Assembly (NCBI RefSeq): GCF_000196675.2
Contig: NC_015312.1
Coordinates: 2,914,001 to 2,978,000 of the forward strand
Source of the DNA: Pseudonocardia benzenivorans CB1190
GTDB taxonomy: Bacteria; Actinomycetota; Actinomycetes; Mycobacteriales; Pseudonocardiaceae
Direction of reading: 5' to 3'
DNA length: 64,000 nucleotides
Positions 34,736 through 42,570 of this stretch are shown in pieces (the stretch's first letter is position 1; the number at the start of each line of letters is the position of its first letter). The position numbers and the translations under genes are program-made. The notes beneath the pieces are model-generated. The model was not told the DNA's origin and ran no database searches. It worked only from the letters and a program-made list of their open reading frames with translations.

Positions 34736-34785
34736 TTTCCGGCGGCCGTCGCCCCGGTCGCATCGTCGACCACGGCGGGAACGCC

Positions 34786-34804
34786 TGGCGACCATCGCCA
34801 CTCA
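34786..34804 (-). repeat. Second copy of the GTGAGTGGCGATGGTCGCC element
   Basis: On the minus strand this reads GTGAGTGGCGATGGTCGCC, identical over 19 bp to 11202-11220. The flanks differ, and the long palindrome seen at the first copy is not complete here. Confidence 0.8.
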
Positions 34805-34863
34805 CAGGCGGTTCGGCTCGGACGGCCGCCGCGCCCGCCGACGTGCGGCGCGACGGGACCGCG

Positions 34864-37118
34864 TCAGACCCCTGCCGGGGTCCGGGGGGCCGGGACGGCG
34901 GCGGACCGGCGGCGCAGCACGGACGGGGGGAGCAGCCGGCCGCGCAGCCCGAGGGGGGTGCCGGCGGCGATGCCCGCACGGACGGCCGCCAGCGACGCCG
35001 AGAGCGTCGGCCCGTCACCGGCCGCGGGCCGGCCGCGAACCGCGCGGTCTCGACGGCCGTCACGAGCCGGCGCAGGCCGTCGCGCGCGGGCTCGTCGAGG
35101 TCGTGCTCCTCGACGAGCCGCCGGGCGGCCGCGCGCACGGTGTCGGAGACCGGCACGCCCACCCCCCGGTCCGCGGACTCGGCGAGGACCTCGGACCACG
35201 CCTGCTCCGCGGCGTCGGGCCCGCCGGCCGCGGTGGCGGCGAGCCGGCGGCGGCGCAGCCGTCGTCGTTGCAGCGCGGGGGCGACGAGCGCGAGCAGCAC
35301 CAGGAGACCGCCGAGCGCGACGAGCGGCACGACCCACCACGACGACGAGTCGGCGGTCGGCTGCGGCTGGTCGGGCGGCGGGGGCTGGTCCTGCGGGGCC
35401 GTCGGCTCGGGCGTGTCGCCGTCCTGCGGCACGGTGTCCTGCGGCGTGGCGGGCTCGGCGTCGGACGCGCCCTGCTCGTGGGCCTGCTGGACGTAGTTCG
35501 GGACGATCGTGCGGCCGTCCGAGAGCGGCGTCGGGTCGAAGGAGGTCCAGCCGTAGTTGTTGAAGTAGACCTCGACCCAGGCGTGCGCGTCGGAGCTGGT
35601 GATCAGCCTGCGGTCGCCGTCGACGGTGCCGCCGGTGAACCCGACGGCGACGCGCGTGGGGACGCCGGTGGTGCGCAGCATGACGGCCATCGCCGTCGCG
35701 AACTGTTCGCAGTAGCCGGTGCGGCCCTTGGTGAGGAACTCGACGAGCGCGTCGTCGCCTGCTCCCGGCGCGGTGGCGAGGCTGTAGTGGAACTGCGAGT
35801 TCGGCCCGGTGAAGTAGTCGACGACGGCCATGGCCTTGTCGAAGGCGTTGGTGCGGCCGCGGGTGACGTCGGCGGTGAGGGCCGCGACGCGCGGGTCGAC
35901 GCCCGCCACGTTGAGGTACCCGACGTCGACGGCCCCCGGCGCGGGGGTGGCTGCCCGCAGGTCGTCGGCCGTCGGTTGCTGCAGCAGCGCGGTCTGCGTC
36001 CAGCTGCTCTCCTCGCGCTGGCGGGTGCTGTAGGCGATGCCGGAGACGGGATCGTAGGACCAGTTGCCGGACAGGCCGTCGACGCGCTGGGGCGTGCCGT
36101 ACACGGGGAGCCAGTAGTCGCGGAACCCGACGTTGTCGACCGCGACGGTCGCCTTCTGGGTGCCGTCGGGCGCGCCGCCGGGGAGGTCGGTGTCGCCGAT
36201 GGGGACCCCGGGCGCGGGTGCCGTCGCGACGAACCCGCGGTCGGCGGCGAAGTCGCGCAGCGTCAGCGCCCGCATGTACTGCGGCTGCGGCAGCCCCGAC
36301 ACCTCGAACAGGTCGGCAGGCGTGCCACGGGTGAGCTGGCCCCGCAGCGCGGTGAACGGGTTGAGCCCGATGGCGCCGCTCGCGCTGAGGTTGCCGCTGT
36401 TGAACCGGCCCGTCGTCCCGACGGCGGTGAACAGGGATCCGGCGAGCAGCGCTACGACGACCGCGACGGCCGTCATCAGCACGCCCGCGGGAAGTTGGCG
36501 ACGGGCTCCGCGACGGGTGAGGAGCAGGAGTGCGAAGCCGGCGGCCGCGCCGGTGACCGCCCACCACGGGAGCAGCCTGCCGGTGAGCGCCGTCGGCACG
36601 GCGTAGACCGCGAGCAGGGGGACGCCTGCCGCGGCGGGCGCCTGCCCGACGACGGCGATGAGCTGGACGATCAGCCCGACGACGCCGATGCCGGCCGTCG
36701 TGAGCAGCAGGATCTCCGGGGTCGACGCGATCGGTGGCACCCCGGTGCTGATCTGGGAACCCGCGCCCGCGACGAGCCGGCCGAACTCCGCGAACGCCGC
36801 CGGCCCGGGGAACCACTCGGGGGTGAATGCGACGACCAGGTACTCGAGCATCGCGGCGAGCGCGACGACGGTGGCGACGGCCGCGTGCGCCCGGCGCAGC
36901 AGCACACTCACCGCGACGCAGACCGCGACGATCCCGGCCGCGTGCCCGAGCCACGCGATGCCCTGCACGACGGCGGCCACGGGCGCGGACGCGAGCACCG
37001 CGGCGATGCCGGCGGCGACGGCGACGTCGATCCCGGCGCGCCGTGGCCGACCTGGTGCGGGTGGGCGCGCCGGCCGCGTCGCGGTGGGCGCGGGCCGGTC
37101 CCGGGTCGGCGCGCTCAC
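34864..37118 (-). CDS. TgpA-type transglutaminase membrane protein, apparent frameshift
   Basis: A membrane transglutaminase-like protein of the kind linked to MoxR/DUF58 operons. The N-terminal part has at least five TM helices. The extracytoplasmic core has the catalytic Cys in GRTGYCEQFATAMAVMLRTTGVP, the His in SSDAHAWVEVYF and the Asp in WTSFDPTP. Then come an acidic Pro/Gln linker, a TM helix (WWVVPLVALGGLLVLLAL) and a cytoplasmic tail. Frame use changes near 35009-35020: the frame reading RFAAGPRPVTG runs on into Arg/Pro-rich sequence, while the next frame gives PTLSASLAAVRAGIAAGTP and a plausible end. One missing base restores a 751-residue protein. Start GTG 37118 overlaps the DUF58 stop. 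Confidence 0.82.
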
Positions 37119-38413
37119 CGCGCGGCCCCGGGGACGAGCCGGCGTCCGGAGCTCAGGTCGGCCCAGCAGGTCCGCGGGTCGGTGTCGGCCCGGGCGACGG
37201 TGACGTGCCAGCCGGCCCGGCGCAGGTCGGCGGCGGTGGCGTCGGCGGGCCGGGCGGTGGCACCGGCGTCCCAGCTCGCGACGTCGAGCACGACGGCGTG
37301 GCCGCTCGCGGGGCGGCGTTCCAGCAGCGCCGCGACGTCGTCGGAGCTCGTCTCGCCCACGATCGCGACGACGTCGCCCGACGGCGCCAGCAGCGGCCCG
37401 TCGAGTGTGGTCCGGGCCGAGACCCGGAGCGTCGCGAGCGCGTCGAGCAGCTCGTCGGCGCCCGTGGCGGGCAGACCGGAGGAGCCCCCGAGCCGGGGGG
37501 CCAGCGCCGCGCCGTCCTCGGTCACGACGGTGACCGGCTCGCCCGCGCGGACCAGGTGCAGCGCGATCGACGCGGCCATCGACACGGCGTACTCCAGGCT
37601 CGAGGACGGGCCGTCGCCGCGGTGCGCGCCGTCGCGCCGGTCGAGCAGCACGGTGATCTCGCCGCGCCACGGTCGTTCCTCGAGGCGCACCATGAGCTCG
37701 TCGTGGCGGGCGGTGGCCCGCCAGTGGACGCGGCGGATCTCGTCGCCGGACCGGTAGGGCCGGACCATGACGTCGGGCTCGCCGATGCCCTGGTGCGCGA
37801 CGACCGCGCCGGGCGTGCCCTCACCGCCGCCGAGCGCGGACGGCAGGCCGTGCAGGTCGACGGTCGCGGGCAGCACGAGCAGCCGGTCGGCGCCGCCGTA
37901 GCGGCGGGGGAACTCGGCCAGCCCGAGCGGGTCGGTGACCCGCGCGACGAGCGGCCCGACGCGGTGGTCGCCGCGCAGCACCGGCCGCAGCGGGTAGCGC
38001 AGCAGCACACCGGTCCGCGGCGGGAGCCGGTGCACGGTGAACCGCGGTGGTGCGGAGGGCCGCGGGCCCGCGGCGTCGGGCACCGTGTCGGCGACGCGCA
38101 GCGCGCCGACGAGCGGACCGCCGGAGAGCCGCACGTCGACGGTGCACTCGGCGCCGACGCTCACCCGCGCGGGGTCGACGGTCCGGTCGGCGCGCACCAC
38201 CCGCCGGGTCACGGCGGCGACGAGCAGCGAGAGCAGCGGCAGCGCGACGACGAACAGGGCGAGCCGCAGCAGGTCGCGTTCGTCGAGCACGACGGCACTG
38301 ACCCCGGTCGCGATGCCGCCCGCGAGCAGGCAGCGGCCGCGCACGGTCAGACCCGACGACCAGCGGGGCCGCCCGGACCTGCCCCCGGAGCCGGTCGCGC
38401 GGGGAGCCGCCAC
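37115..38413 (-). CDS. DUF58 domain protein
   Basis: A 432-residue protein with two N-terminal TM helices (LLAGGIATGVSAVVL and LALFVVALPLLSLLVAAV), a beta-rich middle, and the DUF58 signature PYRSGDEIRRVHWRATARHDELMVR (about 220-245) followed by a VWA-like fold (ITVLLDRRDG). GTG 38413 starts 5 nt after the moxR stop, and its stop overlaps the next start (GTGA). With MoxR it forms the usual chaperone/VWA-like module, probably acting on envelope proteins. Confidence 0.9.
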   Translation of the reverse strand: MAAPRATGSGGRSGRPRWSSGLTVRGRCLLAGGIATGVSAVVLDERDLLRLALFVVALPLLSLLVAAVTRRVVRADRTVDPARVSVGAECTVDVRLSGGPLVGALRVADTVPDAAGPRPSAPPRFTVHRLPPRTGVLLRYPLRPVLRGDHRVGPLVARVTDPLGLAEFPRRYGGADRLLVLPATVDLHGLPSALGGGEGTPGAVVAHQGIGEPDVMVRPYRSGDEIRRVHWRATARHDELMVRLEERPWRGEITVLLDRRDGAHRGDGPSSSLEYAVSMAASIALHLVRAGEPVTVVTEDGAALAPRLGGSSGLPATGADELLDALATLRVSARTTLDGPLLAPSGDVVAIVGETSSDDVAALLERRPASGHAVVLDVASWDAGATARPADATAADLRRAGWHVTVARADTDPRTCWADLSSGRRLVPGAAR

Positions 38414-38418
38414 CGGCC

Positions 38419-39444
38419 TCAGCTCCCGGAGCGCGCGGCCGGGACGGGAACGGGCAGTCCCGCGACGAGGGTGCGCACGATGTCGGCCGCCGACCGTCGG
38501 GCGGCCTGCGCCTCGGGGGTGAGCATGAGCCGGTGTGCGAGCACCGGCACGGCGACGGCCTGCACGTCGTCGGGGACGACGTAGTGCCGGCCGGCGAGCG
38601 CGGCCTGTGCCCGGGAGGCGCGGACGAGGTGCAGCGTCGCGCGCGGTGAGGCGCCGAGCCGCAGGTCGGGCAGCGAGCGGGTGGCGGCGACGATGTCGAC
38701 GCAGTACTGCCGGACCTCGGGGGCGATGTGCAGGTGTCGCACGGCGTCGACGAGGCCGCGGACCGTCCGGGCGTCGGTCACCGGGCGCAGCGTCTCGAGC
38801 GGGTCGGCCGCGGCGTGCTCGTCGACCATGGCCAGCTCGGCGGCGGGGTCGGGGTAGCCGATCGAGACGCGGGCGGTGAACCGGTCGCGCTGGGCCTCCG
38901 GCAGCGGGAACGTGCCGTCCATCTCGACGGGGTTCTGCGTCGCGACGACCATGAAGGGTGCGGCCAGCTGGTAGGTGGCGCCGTCCACGGTGACCTGGTC
39001 CTCGGCCATGCACTCCAGGAGCGCCGACTGCGTCTTGGGTGACGCGCGGTTGATCTCGTCGGCGATGACGACGTTGGCGAACACCGGCCCGGGCCGGAAC
39101 TCGAACTCGCTGGTGTGCCGGTTGTAGACCGACATGCCGGTGATGTCGCCGGGCAGCAGGTCCGGGGTGAACTGCACGCGGCTGACCGAACAGTCGATGG
39201 ACCGGGCGAGCGCCTTCGCGAGCGAGGTCTTGCCGACGCCCGGCACGTCCTCGACGAGCAGGTGGCCCTCGGCCAGCAGCGTCACGAGGGCGACGCGCAC
39301 GACCTCGGGCTTGCCGACCAGCACCCGCCCGACGCTCGCCGCGATGCGGGACGTGACGTCCGCCATCGCGCCGACGGCGGGCAGGTCGGTGTCGGTGTCG
39401 GAGGCCGTGCGGGGCCGCCCGGACCGGCTGCTCGTGGTGGTCAC
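38419..39444 (-). CDS. MoxR-family AAA+ ATPase
   Basis: A 341-residue ATPase with Walker A EDVPGVGKTSLAKALA, Walker B ANVVIADEINRASPKTQSALLE, sensor 1 VVATQNPVEMDGTFPLPEAQRDRF and a C-terminal lid with a sensor 2-like GASPRATLHL. It acts as a chaperone for the DUF58/transglutaminase partners in the same operon. GTG 39444 has GAGAGGA about 6 nt upstream; an in-frame ATG lies 78 bp downstream, at MADVTSRI. Confidence 0.92.
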   Translation of the reverse strand: MTTTSSRSGRPRTASDTDTDLPAVGAMADVTSRIAASVGRVLVGKPEVVRVALVTLLAEGHLLVEDVPGVGKTSLAKALARSIDCSVSRVQFTPDLLPGDITGMSVYNRHTSEFEFRPGPVFANVVIADEINRASPKTQSALLECMAEDQVTVDGATYQLAAPFMVVATQNPVEMDGTFPLPEAQRDRFTARVSIGYPDPAAELAMVDEHAAADPLETLRPVTDARTVRGLVDAVRHLHIAPEVRQYCVDIVAATRSLPDLRLGASPRATLHLVRASRAQAALAGRHYVVPDDVQAVAVPVLAHRLMLTPEAQAARRSAADIVRTLVAGLPVPVPAARSGS

Positions 39445-39597
39445 CGTCGTCCTCTCGGTCGTGCACGGGTGGTCGCGCGCGGCGGGGCGATGCGCGCGGG
39501 TCGTCGACCCCAGTCTGTCAAACGACCCGCCGCAGGTTCGCTCGGACGAGTGGTGTCACATCCCGTGACCGCCACCCGTGCCGGTGCGCCCCCGTTT

Positions 39598-39761
39598 CCC
39601 CACCCTTCCCCATGGGTCTCGTCGGCGGGCACCCCCGCGTTCCCCACCACGCCCCACCGCGGCCGGGAAGACCGGGTGATCGCGGCCCCGGAGGGGCTCG
39701 GCGGCCGGGCCGGGCCGCGTCGGCGGCGGTCGGTCCGGCTCCGGGACCCCACCGCGCCCCA
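39598..39761 (-). promoter_or_regulatory. Three TGGGG-N5-TGGGG pairs, MraZ-box-like, inverted orientation
   Basis: On the minus strand, pairs of TGGGG with 10-bp period lie at 39598-39612, 39642-39656 and 39747-39761. They match the spacing of the operators at the mraZ promoter. They face moxR, so MraZ control of that operon is possible (inference). High local GC makes single words weak evidence; the repeated exact spacing is the signal. Confidence 0.45.
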
Positions 39762-39817
39762 CCGTCATTGAGCTGCACGAATCCGCCGATCGGGGGCGTG
39801 ACAGGAGGCGTTTCGTG

Positions 39818-39849
39818 TTGACGGTGGGACGAAGTGGGGTAGGGTGGGG
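39818..39849 (+). promoter_or_regulatory. mraZ promoter with three MraZ operator boxes
   Basis: -35 TTGACG (39818-39823), 16-bp spacer, -10 TAGGGT (39840-39845). TGGGA (39825-39829), TGGGG (39835-39839) and TGGGG (39845-39849) repeat with an exact 10-bp period. This matches the MraZ-binding pattern of TGGGN repeats separated by 5 nt, so MraZ should repress the dcw cluster from here. Confidence 0.9.
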
Positions 39850-39888
39850 CGCACTGGAGCAAGCGGGCCCTCGGGGGAGGTGGTGCCG

Positions 39889-40320
39889 GTGTTCCTCGGC
39901 ACCTACACCCCCAAGCTCGACGACAAGGGGCGGCTCACGCTGCCCGCGAAGTTCCGTGACGACCTCCGAGGTGGCCTGATGATCACGAAGGGGCAGGACC
40001 ACTGCCTTTACGTGTTCACGCGGGAGGCCTTCGGCGAGATGGCAGCCAAGATCGCCTCCGCGCCGCTCACCAACGAGGCCGCCAGGGCGTTCCAGCGCAA
40101 CCTGTTCGCCGGCACCGACGAGCAGAACCCCGACGCGCAGGGCCGGATCGCGATCACCCCGGAGCTGCGCCGCTATGCCGGTCTCACCAAGGACTGCGTG
40201 GTGATCGGTGCGTTCACCCGCGCCGAGATCTGGGACGCGCAGGCCTGGGCGGACTACCAGCAGCGACACGAGGACGACTACGCGAAGGCGCAGGAGGAGG
40301 TTCTTCCCGGACTGATCTGA
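39889..40320 (+). CDS. mraZ: Transcriptional regulator MraZ
   Basis: A 143-residue SpoVT/AbrB-like DNA-binding protein that represses the dcw cluster. Two tandem swapped-hairpin domains are visible: [25 protein letters not shown] and [28 protein letters not shown], each with the DxxGR motif. GTG 39889 is chosen for its normal length and its GGGGGAGG ribosome-binding site 8 nt upstream; nearby GTGs at 39880 and 39883 are less well placed. It starts the cluster and binds its own promoter. Confidence 0.95.
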   Translation: MFLGTYTPKLDDKGRLTLPAKFRDDLRGGLMITKGQDHCLYVFTREAFGEMAAKIASAPLTNEAARAFQRNLFAGTDEQNPDAQGRIAITPELRRYAGLTKDCVVIGAFTRAEIWDAQAWADYQQRHEDDYAKAQEEVLPGLI

Positions 40321-40332
40321 CCTATCGGCGGT

Positions 40333-40348
40333 GCCCCCTCCCGGGGGC
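40333..40348 (+). terminator. Small hairpin in the mraZ-rsmH gap
   Basis: GCCCCC and GGGGGC arms around a TCCC loop, 13 nt after mraZ. It may attenuate read-through into rsmH. The rest of the 253-bp gap shows no other signal. Confidence 0.35.
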
Positions 40349-40573
40349 CGTGGCCGCCCCCCTCGAGTGGGACAGCCCTGACGCACCTTCCCCGGCGCCA
40401 GGTCGTCCCACGGGCGGGCACCCGGCACCCGGGAGAGGACATCGCCGACCACCGGCCCGACTGGGGAGTGCGGGCCGAGAGGCGGCGATCGGGGGCTCGT
40501 GCGCCCGGCCGTCGGCATACGCGGAACGACAGCGGCAGGACCGTGGTGGCGGCGACGGTGGGCGAGGTGGACG

Positions 40574-41554
40574 GTGGGGCAGCACCCTGACGAGGACGGG
40601 CCGGCTGGGGCCAGGCACGTCCCCGTCCTGCTGCCCCGCGTGCTCGAGCTCCTCGGACCCGCGCTCGCCGGACGACCGGCGGTCGTGGTCGACGCGACCC
40701 TCGGCCTCGGCGGCCACTCGGCGGCGCTGCTGGCCGCGCACCCCGAGCTCACCCTCGTCGGTCTCGACCGCGACCCGCAGGCCCTGGAGCTCGCGGGCCG
40801 TCGGCTCGTCGCGTTCGCCGACCGGACCCACCTCGTCCACGCGGTCTACGACCGCATCGCCGACGTCCTCGCGGAGCTGGGGCTTCCCGGGGCCGACGGC
40901 GTGCTGTTCGACCTGGGGGTGTCCTCCCTCCAGCTCGACGCGGACGAGCGTGGCTTCTCCTACTCGCGCGACGCCGACCTCGACATGCGGATGGACCCGA
41001 CGACCGGTCCCACCGCGGCCGACGTCCTCAACACCTATGCCGTTCCCGAGCTCGCGCGGATCCTGCGCGAGTACGGGGAGGAACGGTTCGCGGGCCGGAT
41101 CGCCGCGGCGATCGGCCGGGCGCGCGACCGCCGGCCGTTCACCCGCAGCAGCGAGCTCGTCGAGCTGCTGTACGAGACGGTGCCCGCCGCGTCGCGGCGC
41201 ACCGGCGGCCATCCGGCCAAGCGGACGTTCCAGGCGCTGCGCATCGAGGTCAACGGCGAGCTCGATGCGCTGCGTGCCGCCGTGCCCGCGGCCATCGACT
41301 CGCTGACCGTCGGCGGCCGGATCGTCGTGCTGTCCTACCACTCGCTCGAGGACCGGCTGGTCAAGCGGGAGCTGGCGGCCAGGTCGGTGTCGACGACACC
41401 GCAGGACCTGCCCGTGGAGCTACCGGGCCACGGTCCGGAGCTGCGGCTGCTCGTCCGCGGTTCGCAACAGGCGTCGGAGGAGGAGGTCGGCGAGAACCCG
41501 CGGGCCGCCTCCGTGCGGCTGCGTGCCGCCGAGCGGATCCGGGAGGCGGCATGA
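40574..41554 (+). CDS. rsmH: 16S rRNA (cytosine-1402-N4)-methyltransferase
   Basis: Methylates C1402 of 16S rRNA using SAM. The 326-residue protein has [15 protein letters not shown] at its start, [17 protein letters not shown] (SAM motif), [30 protein letters not shown] (the RsmH signature), [20 protein letters not shown] and [19 protein letters not shown] 40574 has GAGG 6 nt upstream; the longer upstream reading is not RsmH-like. Its stop lies inside an ATGA overlapping a short ORF. Confidence 0.95.
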   Translation: MGQHPDEDGPAGARHVPVLLPRVLELLGPALAGRPAVVVDATLGLGGHSAALLAAHPELTLVGLDRDPQALELAGRRLVAFADRTHLVHAVYDRIADVLAELGLPGADGVLFDLGVSSLQLDADERGFSYSRDADLDMRMDPTTGPTAADVLNTYAVPELARILREYGEERFAGRIAAAIGRARDRRPFTRSSELVELLYETVPAASRRTGGHPAKRTFQALRIEVNGELDALRAAVPAAIDSLTVGGRIVVLSYHSLEDRLVKRELAARSVSTTPQDLPVELPGHGPELRLLVRGSQQASEEEVGENPRAASVRLRAAERIREAA

Positions 41555-41637
41555 CGACCCGCCGTCCGGGCGACCACGGGTCCGCCGTCGCCGTCGTCAG
41601 CGTCGTCACCAGCGCCGTCACCGGGGGGTCGTCATGA
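41551..41637 (+). CDS. Possible 28-codon ORF bridging rsmH and ftsL
   Basis: Starts with an ATGA overlapping the rsmH stop and ends in an ATGA overlapping the ftsL start. It encodes a 28-residue peptide, [11 protein letters not shown] followed by a Val/Ala/Thr-rich stretch. It could carry ribosomes from rsmH to ftsL without release. There is no known homologue, and the peptide itself may be irrelevant. Alternatively it is the true start of an FtsL variant in another frame. Confidence 0.4.
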   Translation: MTTRRPGDHGSAVAVVSVVTSAVTGGSS

Positions 41638-42570
41638 GCGCGCCAGTCACCGAACGCCAGCACGTCGCGGCGCCCGCCCGGGCCCGGCGGTCCTCGCAGG
41701 TCCCCGCCCAGCGCGCCCGTGACCGGCGGGCGCGCGCGGCGACCGTCCCGGCGCAGCGGTCGCGGACCGCGACGGCGGCCGTCCCGCGCACCACCCGCGC
41801 GGCCGCGCCGCGCACCGCCGCGCAGCGGGCCTACGCGCGGCGCGACGACCGGCTGCGGCGCGTCGTCGGCGTCCGCGGCCCGCGCACGGGAGCGGCCCCC
41901 GCGGGCCGGGCCCAGTTCGTCCTGCTGGTGATGGTGTTGCTGGCCGCCGGTCTCGTCGCCACGCTGTGGCTGTCCACCGCCGCGGCCGCCGACTCCTACC
42001 GGCTGCAGGACGCCGGCACCAGGACGCGCGACCTCACCGAGCAGAGCGAGATGCTGCGCAAGCAGGTCGCCGCGCTCGACGCGGCGCCCGCGCTGGCCCA
42101 GCGTGCGACGCAGCTGGGCATGGTGCCCGCCGACGACCCGGCACGCCTCGTCGTCGCGGCCGACGGCTCGGTCACCGTCGTCGGGACACCCGCCGCGGCC
42201 CGCCGCGGCCACCGCCCCGGCCCCGCCGCCCCCGCCGCCCGCCCCGCCTGCCGACCCGAACGCCACGGCTGCGCAGCCGGGCGCGGCGCCGGCGGGTCAA
42301 CCGCCCGCGGGCCAGGCAGCGGGCGACCCCGCGGCAGGTCAGCCCGCCGCAGGTCAGCCCGCCGGGCAGCCCGTCGCCGGGCAGCAGGCCGCAGGTCAGG
42401 CCACGACGGGGCAGCCGACGGCCGGTCAGGCCGCGGCCGGGCAGCCGGCGGGCCAACCCGCGGGCCAGACAGCAGGTCAGCCCGCGGCCGGGGCCACCGC
42501 CCCCACCGAGGACGCCCAGACGCAGGCCGACGCCGGGGCGCCCGCCGCACCGAACGGCCAGGCGGGCTGA
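41634..42570 (+). CDS. ftsL: FtsL-like septum protein, apparent frameshift
   Basis: A bitopic division protein (Rv2164c-like). It has a basic, Ala/Arg-rich cytoplasmic N-terminus (about 1-95), a TM helix (AQFVLLVMVLLAAGLVATLWL), then a short coiled coil (YRLQDAGTRTRDLTEQSEMLRKQVAALD) that would pair with FtsB-like and FtsQ partners. After VVADGSVTVVGTPAAA the frame turns Arg-rich; the next frame instead continues as [19 protein letters not shown] and an AAGQP-repeat tail ending at 42570. Removing one C at 42199-42201 joins them into 311 residues. As sequenced, the first frame runs on without a stop into pbpB. GGGGGG precedes ATG 41634. Confidence 0.78.

Larger units (their letters stand above)
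39445..39888. other. Divergent moxR-mraZ regulatory region
   Basis: A 444-bp gap without a gene. It contains the mraZ promoter with three MraZ boxes at its right end and, further left, three pairs of CCCCA words with exact 10-bp spacing (TGGGG-N5-TGGGG on the minus strand). Confidence 0.75.
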
